Positions 10,524 to 19,420 of a stretch of 34,017 bases of DNA are shown piece after piece. The DNA is from Sporisorium sorghi (taxonomy: Eukaryota > Basidiomycota > Ustilaginomycetes > Ustilaginales > Ustilaginaceae). The position numbers and the translations under genes are program-made. The stretch lies in contig JALCCG010000211.1 of NCBI GenBank assembly GCA_023212695.1, forward strand, positions 3,546 through 37,562. Reading direction: 5' to 3'. How positions within the stretch are numbered: the first letter of the stretch is position 1; each line of letters begins with the position of its first letter. A model generated the notes under the pieces. It made no database searches. It was given only the letters and a program-made list of their open reading frames with translations, and was not told the DNA's origin.

Positions 10524-11882
10524 TTAGACGTCGACGACGCCACTGTCGGCCGTGCTTTCGGCGGGCACCTTAGCGGCCGGCTCTTGGCTCTCGAGCGCTG
10601 TAGCGGGCTGCGACTCGTCGAGGGGTTGCGAGTCGAGCGCCGACGCTGCGCTTTCGCCGTTGGCTTCGGCTGCATCCACCGCCGCCTCGACTGCAGCAGC
10701 GTCGCCGTTGACAGCGGGCTGACTGGCATCGTCGAGCTGGATGTCGTGCGTCTCCGCCTCTTGCGTATCCTGCGCCTCACCCTCCGCATCCACCGCCTTC
10801 GCCTCATGCGTCTGACCGTTCACGGCCTGCTCCTTCTCGCACTGCGCCGCCTCCCACTCGGCCAGCTCGCGCATCTCCTCCTCGCCGCGCATCGCCTCCA
10901 CGCGCTCCCCCTCCTCCTCATCCCGCTTCTTAAACCTCAGATTAGCCTCGTAGAACTGCAGCAGCTTGAGCGGACACCGGTTGTGCGCGACCGTGCTCTC
11001 GAACGCCAGCCTGTCTCCACTCTCAAAGTGCACGAACACGCGCAGCTTGGCGTCGGACATCTTTTCGACCGCCTCGATGCGCTTGACGATGGGGTCCCAA
11101 TCGGGGATGCGCGCGTAGCGCTTGCGCAGGCGGTCGAGCTTGACGGCGTGCAGGTGCTGGGCTTCGAGCACGGCGCGCTGGTCGTCCGAGAGGCTGGGGT
11201 CGGAGCGGATGCGTTGGAGGGCCGGGTCGTTGTCGACGTCGATCAGGCCGTCGTCCGGTGTGGGGGAGCGGGAGGGGGCCAGGGCGGCGTCGCCTTTGCG
11301 CGTCTTGCGGCTGCCCGTTCCATCGCCGTGCGCGAGCAGCGACGACTCGCCGCGGCTGGCGCGCTTGCTTGCTGCTGAAGCGAGTGCGGAGGAGGACGAA
11401 CCGCTCGCTTTCGCAGTCGGCGACGACGCTGCCGCCGATACGGAGGATTGCCACTTGCCGCCCTTTTTGCCGCCCTTGGTGCCCATTTTCTTGACGCGCT
11501 TCTCGGGCACTTTGGCCCAGTAGTCGCTGATCATCTCTTGAGCGCCGCCCATGTCGCTCTCGTACACCCACGAGTTTTCCGAGTCCGGGTAGCCTTTCCA
11601 CTTGACAAAGTACGAGAGTTGATTGTTGGCGTTGTCGTGGAAGTGCGAGACGATGTATTCGATCTCGTACTCGTCCTCGGGTGCGTCGCTTCCGTCCTCG
11701 TTGTCGTCGACCTCGATAGCGCCATCCGCAGTATCAGCAGCGTCGGCAGCAGCAGCGGTGGTGGTGGATGAGGTGGCAGCGAGAACGTCGCCGTTGGAAT
11801 CGACCATCTGGACGTCGTAGTCCGAGTTGAGCGGCGCAGCGCCAGTAGAGGACGTCGAGGGTCCTGCGGTGGTGGACGACAT
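10524..11882 (-). CDS. Heterochromatin protein 1 (HP1/Swi6-type), chromodomain plus chromoshadow domain
   Basis: This 452-residue nuclear protein of the HP1 family binds methylated histone H3 lysine 9 and dimerises to compact silent chromatin. Residues 1-70 are Ser/Thr/Ala-rich, ending acidic. The chromodomain is at about 71-122 (EYEIEYIVSHF, then YFVKWKGYPDSENSW). Y72, W95 and Y98 occupy the positions of the aromatic cage. The usual W-E-P-x-x-N-L that closes the domain reads WVYESDM. A basic hinge at 128-143 (KRVKKMGTKGGKKGGK) could serve in nuclear import or nucleic-acid binding. The chromoshadow domain covers about 260-317, with the diagnostic CPLKLLQFYEANLRF. HP1 proteins normally end near there. 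This one continues for about 135 acidic Glu/Asp/Ala/Gln-rich residues. The gene has no intron, and its ATG at 11882 is the only one preceding the chromodomain in frame. Confidence 0.92.
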   Translation of the reverse strand: MSSTTAGPSTSSTGAAPLNSDYDVQMVDSNGDVLAATSSTTTAAAADAADTADGAIEVDDNEDGSDAPEDEYEIEYIVSHFHDNANNQLSYFVKWKGYPDSENSWVYESDMGGAQEMISDYWAKVPEKRVKKMGTKGGKKGGKWQSSVSAAASSPTAKASGSSSSALASAASKRASRGESSLLAHGDGTGSRKTRKGDAALAPSRSPTPDDGLIDVDNDPALQRIRSDPSLSDDQRAVLEAQHLHAVKLDRLRKRYARIPDWDPIVKRIEAVEKMSDAKLRVFVHFESGDRLAFESTVAHNRCPLKLLQFYEANLRFKKRDEEEGERVEAMRGEEEMRELAEWEAAQCEKEQAVNGQTHEAKAVDAEGEAQDTQEAETHDIQLDDASQPAVNGDAAAVEAAVDAAEANGESAASALDSQPLDESQPATALESQEPAAKVPAESTADSGVVDV

Positions 11883-12470
11883 GTTCGAAGAAGGGGGCGT
11901 GGATGCGGCGTAGTGTGGACAACGAAAGATTGCCTGCTAGTTTGGAGATCGGGCAGAATCGACAAGTGGTTCTGCGGGCTATTTGGAGCGGATGGATTGG
12001 GGTCAAATCCGAGCGACCGTGCTTTGTCGTAGATGCTTGATGCTTGTTGGTTACAGTGTTGTTGAGAGTGACGTTGTACAGTACGAGGATGCAGTATGCA
12101 CGAAAGAGAGCACTCCAGGAAAACAGAGCAATGAGAGGATGGTGTTGAAGAAGGAAGAGAGGAAAAGCAAACCGACTTCCGCTTTCTGCGCATTCCCATC
12201 TCGCAAACTGTCGACTCTCCCTTGACACTGGAATTGCGCACGGACAGAGAACCCACTGCGCAGCGCGTTTCGTCAGAGGAAAAGCAGAGGAAAAGAGCTT
12301 CTCGCAAGTCGCGTAAAGAGGACAAAATCGCAATTTCTCCTTTTTGTCGACGCGACTTGATTTTGCGCAGACACCCACCCACCGCTTCCCAAATCTCGAC
12401 GCGCACTCAAGATCACCCACAGTCGCAACATCACCAAAGGTATACTCGTCTTGCACTGCAACGCCTTCCT
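11883..12470. other. HP1 gene promoter and LDAH 3' flank; no gene seen
   Basis: 588 bp between the start of the HP1 gene and the stop of the next minus-strand gene. The HP1 promoter must lie here. Open frames crossing this interval on the + strand continue as shadows into the LDAH gene. No family was recognised and no clear TATA box was found. Confidence 0.6.
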
Positions 12471-13775
12471 CTATGCCTCCCGCTCCAGATGATCATACGC
12501 AATCCAATGAGCCACCACTTTCGCCATATCCTCCGAATGCTCCAGACAAAACGCATGGGGCATGCCAATCCTGCAATGCGTGCTCGTCGCGCGCGATCTA
12601 CCATAGTGATACTGCATACCCCTCTCGCTCACCCCTTTATCCTTATCCTCTGTCGCCGCATCCTCGCTATCGCTGCTGGACTCGTTCACCACGGCTTCGA
12701 TGACGATTTCGCCGTTGGGTTTGCGGATAGCTTTGGCGTTGCGCAGGTCGGGAACGCTTCCGGGGGAGGAGCGATACTCGGAGACGCTGAAGCTGCGCGT
12801 GCGTGTGTGTGTCTTTGCCGTCGAGCGGGTGGAGGGTGCGAGGCCGGGCGGGAGGTGGACGCGGTGCAGTCGCAGGGCGGACTCGACTTGGGTGCGGATC
12901 CAGGAGGGTGTCCAGGCGTCGCTGTCCTCGCTGGCCCAGTATGTGCGTACCGTACCGCCGGCCTCGGATGTGAACTTGGCTATTGCGTCTACGGTCGACG
13001 GTTCGAGCTTCTGCACCGTGCTGAATTCTTCCTGGGCCATGTTGAGGGCGTTGGGGACTGCACCGCGCGTGGTGAGCAGCTCCGCGGTAGCTAGCGCCGC
13101 CGCCGTGCGCTGCCCCGTCACCAGCCGAACTATCCACACTACCAGCCACACCGGCAGCAGCGCCAGCACCAGCAGCACAGGTGGCAGCACCACCCGCCGC
13201 GCGACCGGGTTCAGCACCAGCGCGTTGATCCGCCGCGCATTCGGCGTGCGCCCGATCCACTCGAGCGTCGGGAACAGCAGCTGCAGCCCGTCCACCCCCG
13301 CATCGGGTCTGGCTTTCAACACCTCGCTTGTAATCCACGCCCCGATGCTGTGCCCCACAAGCACCACCTTCGTCTGCCGCTGCTCGGAGTTGTACGCGCG
13401 GTTGATCGCATCGACTACGGCGATCTTGTGCCGCACCTGGTCCCGCAGCGTACAGCCGTATCCCTTTGCCGCTTGCGAGGCGTTGGCTTGGTTTTCGCCC
13501 CACACTGCGTTGGTGCCGATCTTGGGTAGGGGGGCGTGACCACGATGCGAGACAGCGAGGATCTCGATTCCTGAGGATTTGAGTAAAGGGGAGGTGTGGA
13601 TCGAGTGCAGAAAGTCAATGTAGTACGACGAAAGGCCCGGGTTGCCCGGTATGAAGAGGAGGACGACGCGCGGCGGGCCGGTTCGCGATGACGGCCACCA
13701 CAGCGTTTGTGCTCCTGCGAAGGATGAGTGGATCGGCAGCGAGAGCGAGCTTGCGATCGACGGCGCTGGCCTCAT
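12471..13775 (-). CDS. Lipid droplet-associated hydrolase (LDAH family)
   Basis: This 434-residue alpha/beta-hydrolase matches the LDAH (C2orf43) family, serine hydrolases found on lipid droplets and implicated in neutral or sterol ester turnover. Near the N-terminus FIPGNPGLSSYYIDFL (41-56) matches the family oxyanion region. The nucleophile elbow is GHSIGAW with S143. The probable catalytic His is H407 in GMPHAFCLEHSEDMA. A strongly hydrophobic stretch at about 194-220 (VVLPPVLLVLALLPVWLVVW) fits the hairpin that anchors family members in the droplet monolayer. Between the helices and the catalytic His lies a polar insert (about 312-395) with a TRSFSVSEYR motif and an acidic run (ESSSDSEDAATEDKDKG), absent from compact family members as I know them. 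No intron. The precise substrate cannot be read from sequence. Confidence 0.85.
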   Translation of the reverse strand: MRPAPSIASSLSLPIHSSFAGAQTLWWPSSRTGPPRVVLLFIPGNPGLSSYYIDFLHSIHTSPLLKSSGIEILAVSHRGHAPLPKIGTNAVWGENQANASQAAKGYGCTLRDQVRHKIAVVDAINRAYNSEQRQTKVVLVGHSIGAWITSEVLKARPDAGVDGLQLLFPTLEWIGRTPNARRINALVLNPVARRVVLPPVLLVLALLPVWLVVWIVRLVTGQRTAAALATAELLTTRGAVPNALNMAQEEFSTVQKLEPSTVDAIAKFTSEAGGTVRTYWASEDSDAWTPSWIRTQVESALRLHRVHLPPGLAPSTRSTAKTHTRTRSFSVSEYRSSPGSVPDLRNAKAIRKPNGEIVIEAVVNESSSDSEDAATEDKDKGVSERGMQYHYGRSRATSTHCRIGMPHAFCLEHSEDMAKVVAHWIAYDHLEREA

Positions 13776-14302
13776 CGTGCACTGAGCTTGCTTCTGTTCT
13801 CGTCTTGAGTCGTACTTGCAGCTGGACTGGGGCCTTCAAGAGCAAAAGCGTGCGTCTATACTCCTTCCAAAAGGTCTATGATGCAGAGGTCGTGGATCTC
13901 GACGTCGTCGGAAGGTGGTCGTGGTGGGTCCAAGGATGTGTCGCCCTCCTCATCCTTCTTCGTTTGTGCTTCTTCTCGTGCTTCCGGCAAAATTGTTCCG
14001 TTTTCCTAGCAAAAATGCGGTTTCGCTGCAACGTTATGCATCGACCGGCCCGTGCGAGCGCCACCAAGCAGCTCTAAACTTTCTTTTTTGACACAAGGAA
14101 AAGGTGGAGAAAGACAAATGCCTCTTTCACTCATACTCATGCTTCGTACCGGAACCGCATCTCTTCACACGATCAACATCACGTTCAGCGGGATTGGAGA
14201 AGCGGGTCCAAGAAGTATCCGCGTATTTCCTGCGTGGGGGGTATAAGATTGGCCGATGACAAGAGTCAAAGTCGCAAATACCGGGCATCTCGAGTAGTTC
14301 CT
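13776..14302. other. LDAH promoter and kinase 3' flank; no gene seen
   Basis: 527 bp between the LDAH start and the stop of the minus-strand kinase gene. Short frames here show no family resemblance. The region should hold the LDAH promoter and leader plus the kinase 3' untranslated region. Confidence 0.6.
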
Positions 14303-16637
14303 TCACACCTTGCCTTCCTTGCGGTTCGAGCTGGCTCCTCTGAACAGCTTGCCGATCACCGATTCGCGCTTGTGCTGCTTGCCCGAGTCGCCGTTGCGTG
14401 GTAATGCCTGAACCGTATCTGCTGCTGCTGCTCCTCCACCGTTGCCGTTGCCTCGCAAGCGGCTGGCGGTACGTTGAAGCATGTTCTGCTGTGGCGGCTG
14501 CTGAGGTGCTGCTGATGCATTGCCCTTGTCTGGGTCCACTCGCTCTGGCTTCAGCGTGGCGGTGGTGGACGACGACACCGATCTTTGCTTGGGTGGTGAT
14601 CCTGCTGGTGCGATGCTGCTGGATGGACTGAGGGAGGAGGCGTCGTCATTCTGCAGTGCTGCAGAAGAGCTCTTCTCCTCAGGAGTTTGTTCCACTGCTG
14701 ATGCTGCCTCGTTGCTGAGGCTGAGCGCAGTGGGCTCCTCGCCAACCTCGCTCTGCTCCGCCGGCATCACCATCGGCGACGCCTTCTCTCCAATCGGAGC
14801 GAGCGTGGAATGACCAGCATTCGTCAACGACGCATCGCCCTGCGCAGCATCCGCATGTTCAAACGACACCGACTTGCGATGCGACAACCCGTCCGCCGAA
14901 CGGTTGCGCCGTCTGCTGGCGCCATTATCCTTGCTGGGCGACTCATCATAGCTGCTGAATCTTCGCCGCAGGCTCGCGTCGTCCTCTTCTGTGGCCAGCA
15001 CATGATGGCCATCGATCGAGACCAGCTTTGTCGAACGAACAGACCCGTGTGGTGATGGCAGCGATACGACGCCAGTAAAATTGCGGAACGGGTCGAGCTT
15101 CTCGAGATTGGGCGTCGTTGTCAGGCTGCTGATGGTTCCAAAATCCCACGAAAGATAATGCTGGGTCGAATGAATCGAAGCGAGCCGTCGTCGCTCCTGT
15201 CGATCCGTGAGAGGCGGCAGTCCGGACAGCACGGCTGAGATCAGATATTTGGGCGCCTTGGCCTGCTTGAAGAATCCGTGCGACAGCAGCTTGTCCGCCG
15301 TGGGTCGCTTCTCGGGGTTCTTTTGCAGACACTGTCGCACAAAGTCGTCCATGAGCTTCGAGTACTTGTGTGCACCTCCAGTGCGGTCGAGCTGTGGCGG
15401 CTCGTCCTGCATGGTGCGCATGAGCACTTTGACCGGGTTGAGCTTCGAGTTGGGTGCACGGCCTTGCGCCAGCTCGAGCGCCGTGATTCCGAAACTCCAA
15501 ATGTCGGCGGGTGTGCCGTAGTGCTTACGCTCGATCACCTCGGGCGCCATCCAGCAAGGCGTGCCCACAAAGCTCTTGCGCTTGCCCTCGCTCGAGAGCG
15601 TGCCGGACGTCTTGTCCGTGTCGCCGACAAACACACCGACGCCAAAGTCGCCGAGCAGCACGGTGCCGTCGTCATCGACGAGGATGTTGGCCGCCTTGAG
15701 GTCGCGATGGAGCCAGCCGTTGATGTGCAGGTAGTTGAGGCCTTCGAGCGCTTGCTTGAGGACGGTGGCGATGACGGTCTCGTCAAAGCCTTCAGGGTGG
15801 GCGAAGCGCATAATGTCGAGCATGGAGCCGCTGTTCATGAGACGCGTGGCAATGTGCAGCTTGGCGCCTTTGACCCAGCATCCACGCACTCGGAGGACGT
15901 TGGGGTGTTTGGAGAGCGACATGAGCTGTGTCTCTCGGCGGAGCTCTTCAGTGTCGCGGCCGTAGGCTTCGAGGTCGATGACCTTGATGGCGCAGGCCTT
16001 GTCGAGCGGCTTGAAGACGCCTTGATGCACCACAGACGAAGCTCCGAAACCTGTGCAGTCGAAAGCGAGAGAGACGTGGAGTGTTAGTAGAACTGAAAGG
16101 CAATGCAGACCTCGAAAGCGGGTTCGAGCGATCAACTCACCAATGACGTCTCCTACGATGTAGTCATCACCATTGGCCGAGTACATTGGCTTGAGAATGT
16201 ACGCGAGGCGTCGAAGAAAAGAAAGGGTCAGCATACTTTCTCGAGTGCAGGATCGGAACTGAAGCTGCAAAGTGCAGGGGCATGACCAGAGGGCAAGGCG
16301 ATGCAGCAAATGCAGCCCGCATTTATACGGAGGGAAAGACGCTACTCACCCAATCGTCGTAGACGGAGCCGATATGCATGGCGGCTCTCATCTTGGCCAT
16401 GCGGCTGAGTGCAGTGTCCTTGTCCTTGTGGCTGTCGCGCGATGTGCTGCTGCGGGGCGTCAGCACTGGGGAAACGCTAGGAATGGAAGTGGGCGCTGAA
16501 GTGGTGCTCGAGGTGGACTGTGGCGCAGTGCTGGTGCTGCTACCGCCGCTGCCGCCGGCAGCGGCAACCGCAGCTGCAGATGGGATTGGCGCATGGTTGG
16601 AAGATCCGCTGGCTTTGCGCAAAGCTTCAAGCGCCAT
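14303..16637 (-). CDS. STE20-group serine/threonine kinase, FRAY/OSR1-SPAK-like, three exons
   Basis: Exons on the minus strand are 16637-16350, 16189-16141 (49 nt) and 16050-14303, joined in phases 0 and 1 to give 694 residues. Introns of 160 nt (GTGAGT donor) and 90 nt (GTGAGT donor, actgcacag acceptor) are needed to assemble the glycine-rich loop VIGFGASSVVHQG. Kinase landmarks: K135 (CAIKV), helix-C E152, HRDLKAANIL with D229, DFG with D247 and GTPCWMAPEVIERKHYG near 277-293. The domain ends at about 385 (LLSHGFFKQAK). The helix-C region, the HPNVLRVRG segment and the GTPCWMAPEV form point to the FRAY/OSR1 branch of STE20 kinases, which act in osmotic and polarity signalling in animals. 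Residues 1-95 and about 430-694 are Ser/Ala/Pro/Gln-rich. I do not see the conserved C-terminal docking domain of animal SPAK/OSR1. The substrate is unknown. Confidence 0.88.
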
Positions 16638-17495
16638 TGTGTGGGTTTGTCGACAGATGAGGACCGGCGATTAGACGGCGACGGCTTGGATTGGCTGAGC
16701 GGACGGCAGCGCCACTGCGCAGTGGAATGCGGCTGACAAAGGCGGCCGCGTAGATGGACGGCCGGCTGAGGCAGCAACAGCAGAGATAAGGACAAGGTGG
16801 ATCTTGGACTCGAGTTGGGTGGGCTACGTTGGCTACGTTGGCGTCGATGAGCTTGAGTTTGACACCAAATCCAAAGCTCTCACGGTGGAACGTGCAGAGG
16901 CTGGTTGAGGGCCAACAGCAAGCGCTGGCAGTGTGCAGATGATGCGAGCCGAGCCGAGCTTGTTGGCAAGGTGCGGTGCGGGGCTCCCTTGAAACCTTGA
17001 TTGTGTGCGAAATGAAATGCGCTTTGCTTATCGAGAACGTGACCGTGGTCAAGCCGACTTGCTTGCTTGTCGGCAGTGTCGGAGTGGAGAAGAGGAGGAG
17101 ATTGTGATTGAGTGCAGCGTGTGAAGGCGATGGCGCAAGGAGGATGGTGCTGCCGATGTTGTTGTCGGTGTCGGCGATGATGATGATGGAAGAGGAAAAG
17201 GAGGAACGAGACCGTTGTCGAAGTTATACTGGCAGCTCAGGAGAGTCGACCATGTTGATCTCTTGGCTCGATCGAGGAGAACGTGTCAAAGGCGGAAGAA
17301 AAGCAGCCATGTGTTGCTGATCTTGCGCTAAGCAGTCATGAGTCCAAAGCATGCCAAGCCCGCATACGACGAGAGTCCAAGCGGGCGCAGCATGCAGTCA
17401 GCGAGCAGCAGCAGCACGCCGTCAGCAAGCGGGAGCACCGAGCAGCATCAAAGTCACTCACTCAGACTGACGGGCGGGCCGAACGGGACCCTTGA

Positions 17496-17523
17496 TTTTT
17501 ATTTATTTATTTATTTATTTATT
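17496..17523. repeat. (TTTA)n microsatellite
   Basis: About seven TTTA units after cttga, followed by an AT-rich sequence (attatgatttattttt). It is an AT island in otherwise GC-rich DNA. Confidence 0.9.
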
Positions 17524-17713
17524 ATGATTTATTTTTCTTTTCTTGATGTTTTTGCTAGGCGAGCGTCGTAGGAAAGCCATGTCTAAGGGTCCACCCAGCT
17601 GAAAGGAAGCAGCAGCAGCAGAAAGGAGGAGGAATTCAAGCCACGCGCGCCTTGCTCGACGTTGTTGCATGAGCCCCTGCAGCGTGGGCGTAGGAAAAGA
17701 CAGGAGCCGAGGG

Positions 17714-17768
17714 TCATCAGCAGCCATCATCAGCCCATCAGCCCATCAGCCCATCAGCCATCATCAGC
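17714..17768. repeat. Tandem CATCAGCC-type minisatellite
   Basis: Imperfect units CATCAGCAGC, CATCATCAGCC, then CATCAGCC three times, then CATCATCAGC. It is non-coding as far as can be judged. Confidence 0.85.
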
Positions 17769-18971
17769 GAGCAGTGAGCGGCTAGCGGCGTAGCAACAAC
17801 CATCGAGGATGACCAAAGCACGACGTCGGGCTGCGTCTTTGACAGCTGTCCGTGTGTCGATGATCCTTGTCATCGCTCGCTAGCCGACTCGCTAAGCGAC
17901 AACCGAAAGAGGGGCTCTTTGAGAGAAAGAAGGAGAGAGCAACACCATGTGGCTGTGTCGCAGAAGCAAAGCAAAGAGAAATGGCGTAAGAAGGCATCCT
18001 TGCCGTCATGGTCGATTCGAGTAGCTTACTGTAGCTTGACCTTGGTCCGGATCGAGATCCCGCGATGATCGGGCGTCGAAGAGACCAAACCAACGTCAAT
18101 ACAAAAGTCGGTCACCGAAGTGAAGAAAGAGCGAGAGCGTGAGAGAGACGGCGGCTCAGATTGACAATGGAAGCCCAGCTCTGTCTTGGCTGCAGCGTCG
18201 GCGAACACACACTCGCACTCGCACTCGCTGTCTGCGCGGCTGCAGCCGCCCTTTTTCGATGGCCGACGCCAACCTTACTGACTCTTGCGCCACACGTTCG
18301 AAAGAGAAGGACAAAAGTAGTCGCCGCTCCGACTCTCGACTTCTCTCTCTCTCTCCTTGTGAGCACTCGTTCGCCATGATCGTTGAGGCAACCAACCGGT
18401 CGCCTCTGTTTTTGCGAGGAAAGACAAGCGCCCTGAACAAAGGGAAGCAGAAGCAAAGGCTTCGGAAGTCTTACCGACGCTGTGGGAGAAAATATGCGAT
18501 TTTTAGTGCAGAAAGTGATCCGATTCTTGGCCTTTTCGCGCCTTTTGGGCCTTTTAGAGTGTCTCGCTTTCTGACTTTGAAAAATTAGCGGCGGCGGCAG
18601 CAGAAGCAGCAGCAGCAGTGCAACAGCAACAACGGCACACAGCCTCTATCCTCCTTCTCACTCTCACTCTCTTTCGGTACTCGCCCCGACGGGCACTCAT
18701 GCAGCATCCGTATGCTTTTGTGCATCTTAGCCTCTTGGAATTCTAGACTCGATTCTGAGGTGTGTTGCAGCCAAAGCGAGCGAGCGAGAGCGGTCGCTTA
18801 TTACTGCTCTTCCAGCACGGCCCACTTCTTTGTGAGAGAGAGTGTGTGTGTGACTTTTTGGCTGCTTCATCTCGTGTAGCGACTCCACTTTGATTTCGGC
18901 AACAGAGCCGTCATCCACAGTGACTTTGAGCAACAGACTCAGCTGAGCCTTGTCTTGGTCCCTTTCTCATC

Positions 18972-18974
<3 letters not shown>

Positions 18975-19002
<28 letters not shown>
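18975..19002. repeat. (TC)14 tract in the ankyrin-gene leader or promoter
   Basis: Fourteen TC dinucleotides within a longer pyrimidine-rich stretch upstream of the ankyrin-repeat gene. Such CT-rich tracts are frequent just upstream of fungal transcription starts. Confidence 0.9.
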
Positions 19003-19006
<4 letters not shown>

Positions 19007-19316
19007 ACGACATCGTCTTCATCTTTCGCTCCAACCGCGCTCTTCACCATCAGCACCGACACCGACACCTTTACCAGCATCGTCACTCTCAAGTCAAGAC
19101 CAACATTCGCAACTTTCGCCGTGTACCACCTTTCGTCTTCTCATTTCAGCTGCCTACTTTGCCCCACCTCAGCTTTCTCACTTCATTCCACTGCCTCGGG
19201 CTCGCGATCCAAACCATTCCGGCTCACCTTTACCCGTCACTACAATGCAATAGTGCGATCAGCCCTCACAACACCTCAAGCATGCCTCTGCCGCCTTCTT
19301 GAAAGATCGTCGCTTC

Positions 19317-19322
19317 TATAAA
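19317..19322 (+). promoter_or_regulatory. Candidate TATA box of the ankyrin-repeat gene
   Basis: TATAAA, 99 nt upstream of the ATG at 19421, just after the CT-rich region. Position and sequence are compatible with a TATA element, but no start site is mapped. Confidence 0.3.
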
Positions 19323-19420
19323 GCCTGATCTGGCCTCAGACAGGCTCGGCTACAACTTTCCTCTCAACTACCGTCGGCCTTCCTTAAATCCCCGCGCTAC
19401 CCGCGTCGGTCGTCGACAAC

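Larger units (their letters stand above)
16638..19420. other. 2.8-kb divergent intergenic region; no confident gene
   Basis: The promoters of the kinase (leftward) and the ankyrin gene (rightward) lie here. Contents seen: a GGCTACGTT doublet (about 16819-16837), a TTTA repeat (17496-17523), CATCAGCC tandem units (17714-17768), three GCCTTTT units (about 18532-18557), a (TC)14 tract (18975-19002) and a TATAAA at 19317. The last 450 bp are strongly CT-rich on the + strand, typical of a fungal leader. Frames up to about 150 codons exist, but none shows a family, a domain or convincing codon use. Confidence 0.5.

Noticed and set aside
12222..13094. 290-codon open frame on the + strand
   Set aside because: It runs antisense through the LDAH gene, which has catalytic motifs and family similarity; the + strand product shows none.
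16627..17052. 141-codon minus-strand frame upstream of the kinase
   Set aside because: Overlaps the kinase start in a different frame, Cys/Ser/Ala-rich, no family; most likely promoter or leader sequence.
18525..18560. U2 snRNA-like word (ggccttttgg)
   Set aside because: Resembles the U2 5' start only over a few bases; the following conserved U2 sequence is absent.
18139..18588. 149-codon + strand frame in the large intergenic region
   Set aside because: Composition is that of simple GC-rich DNA (Arg/Ser/Thr-rich), with no domain and no conserved motif.
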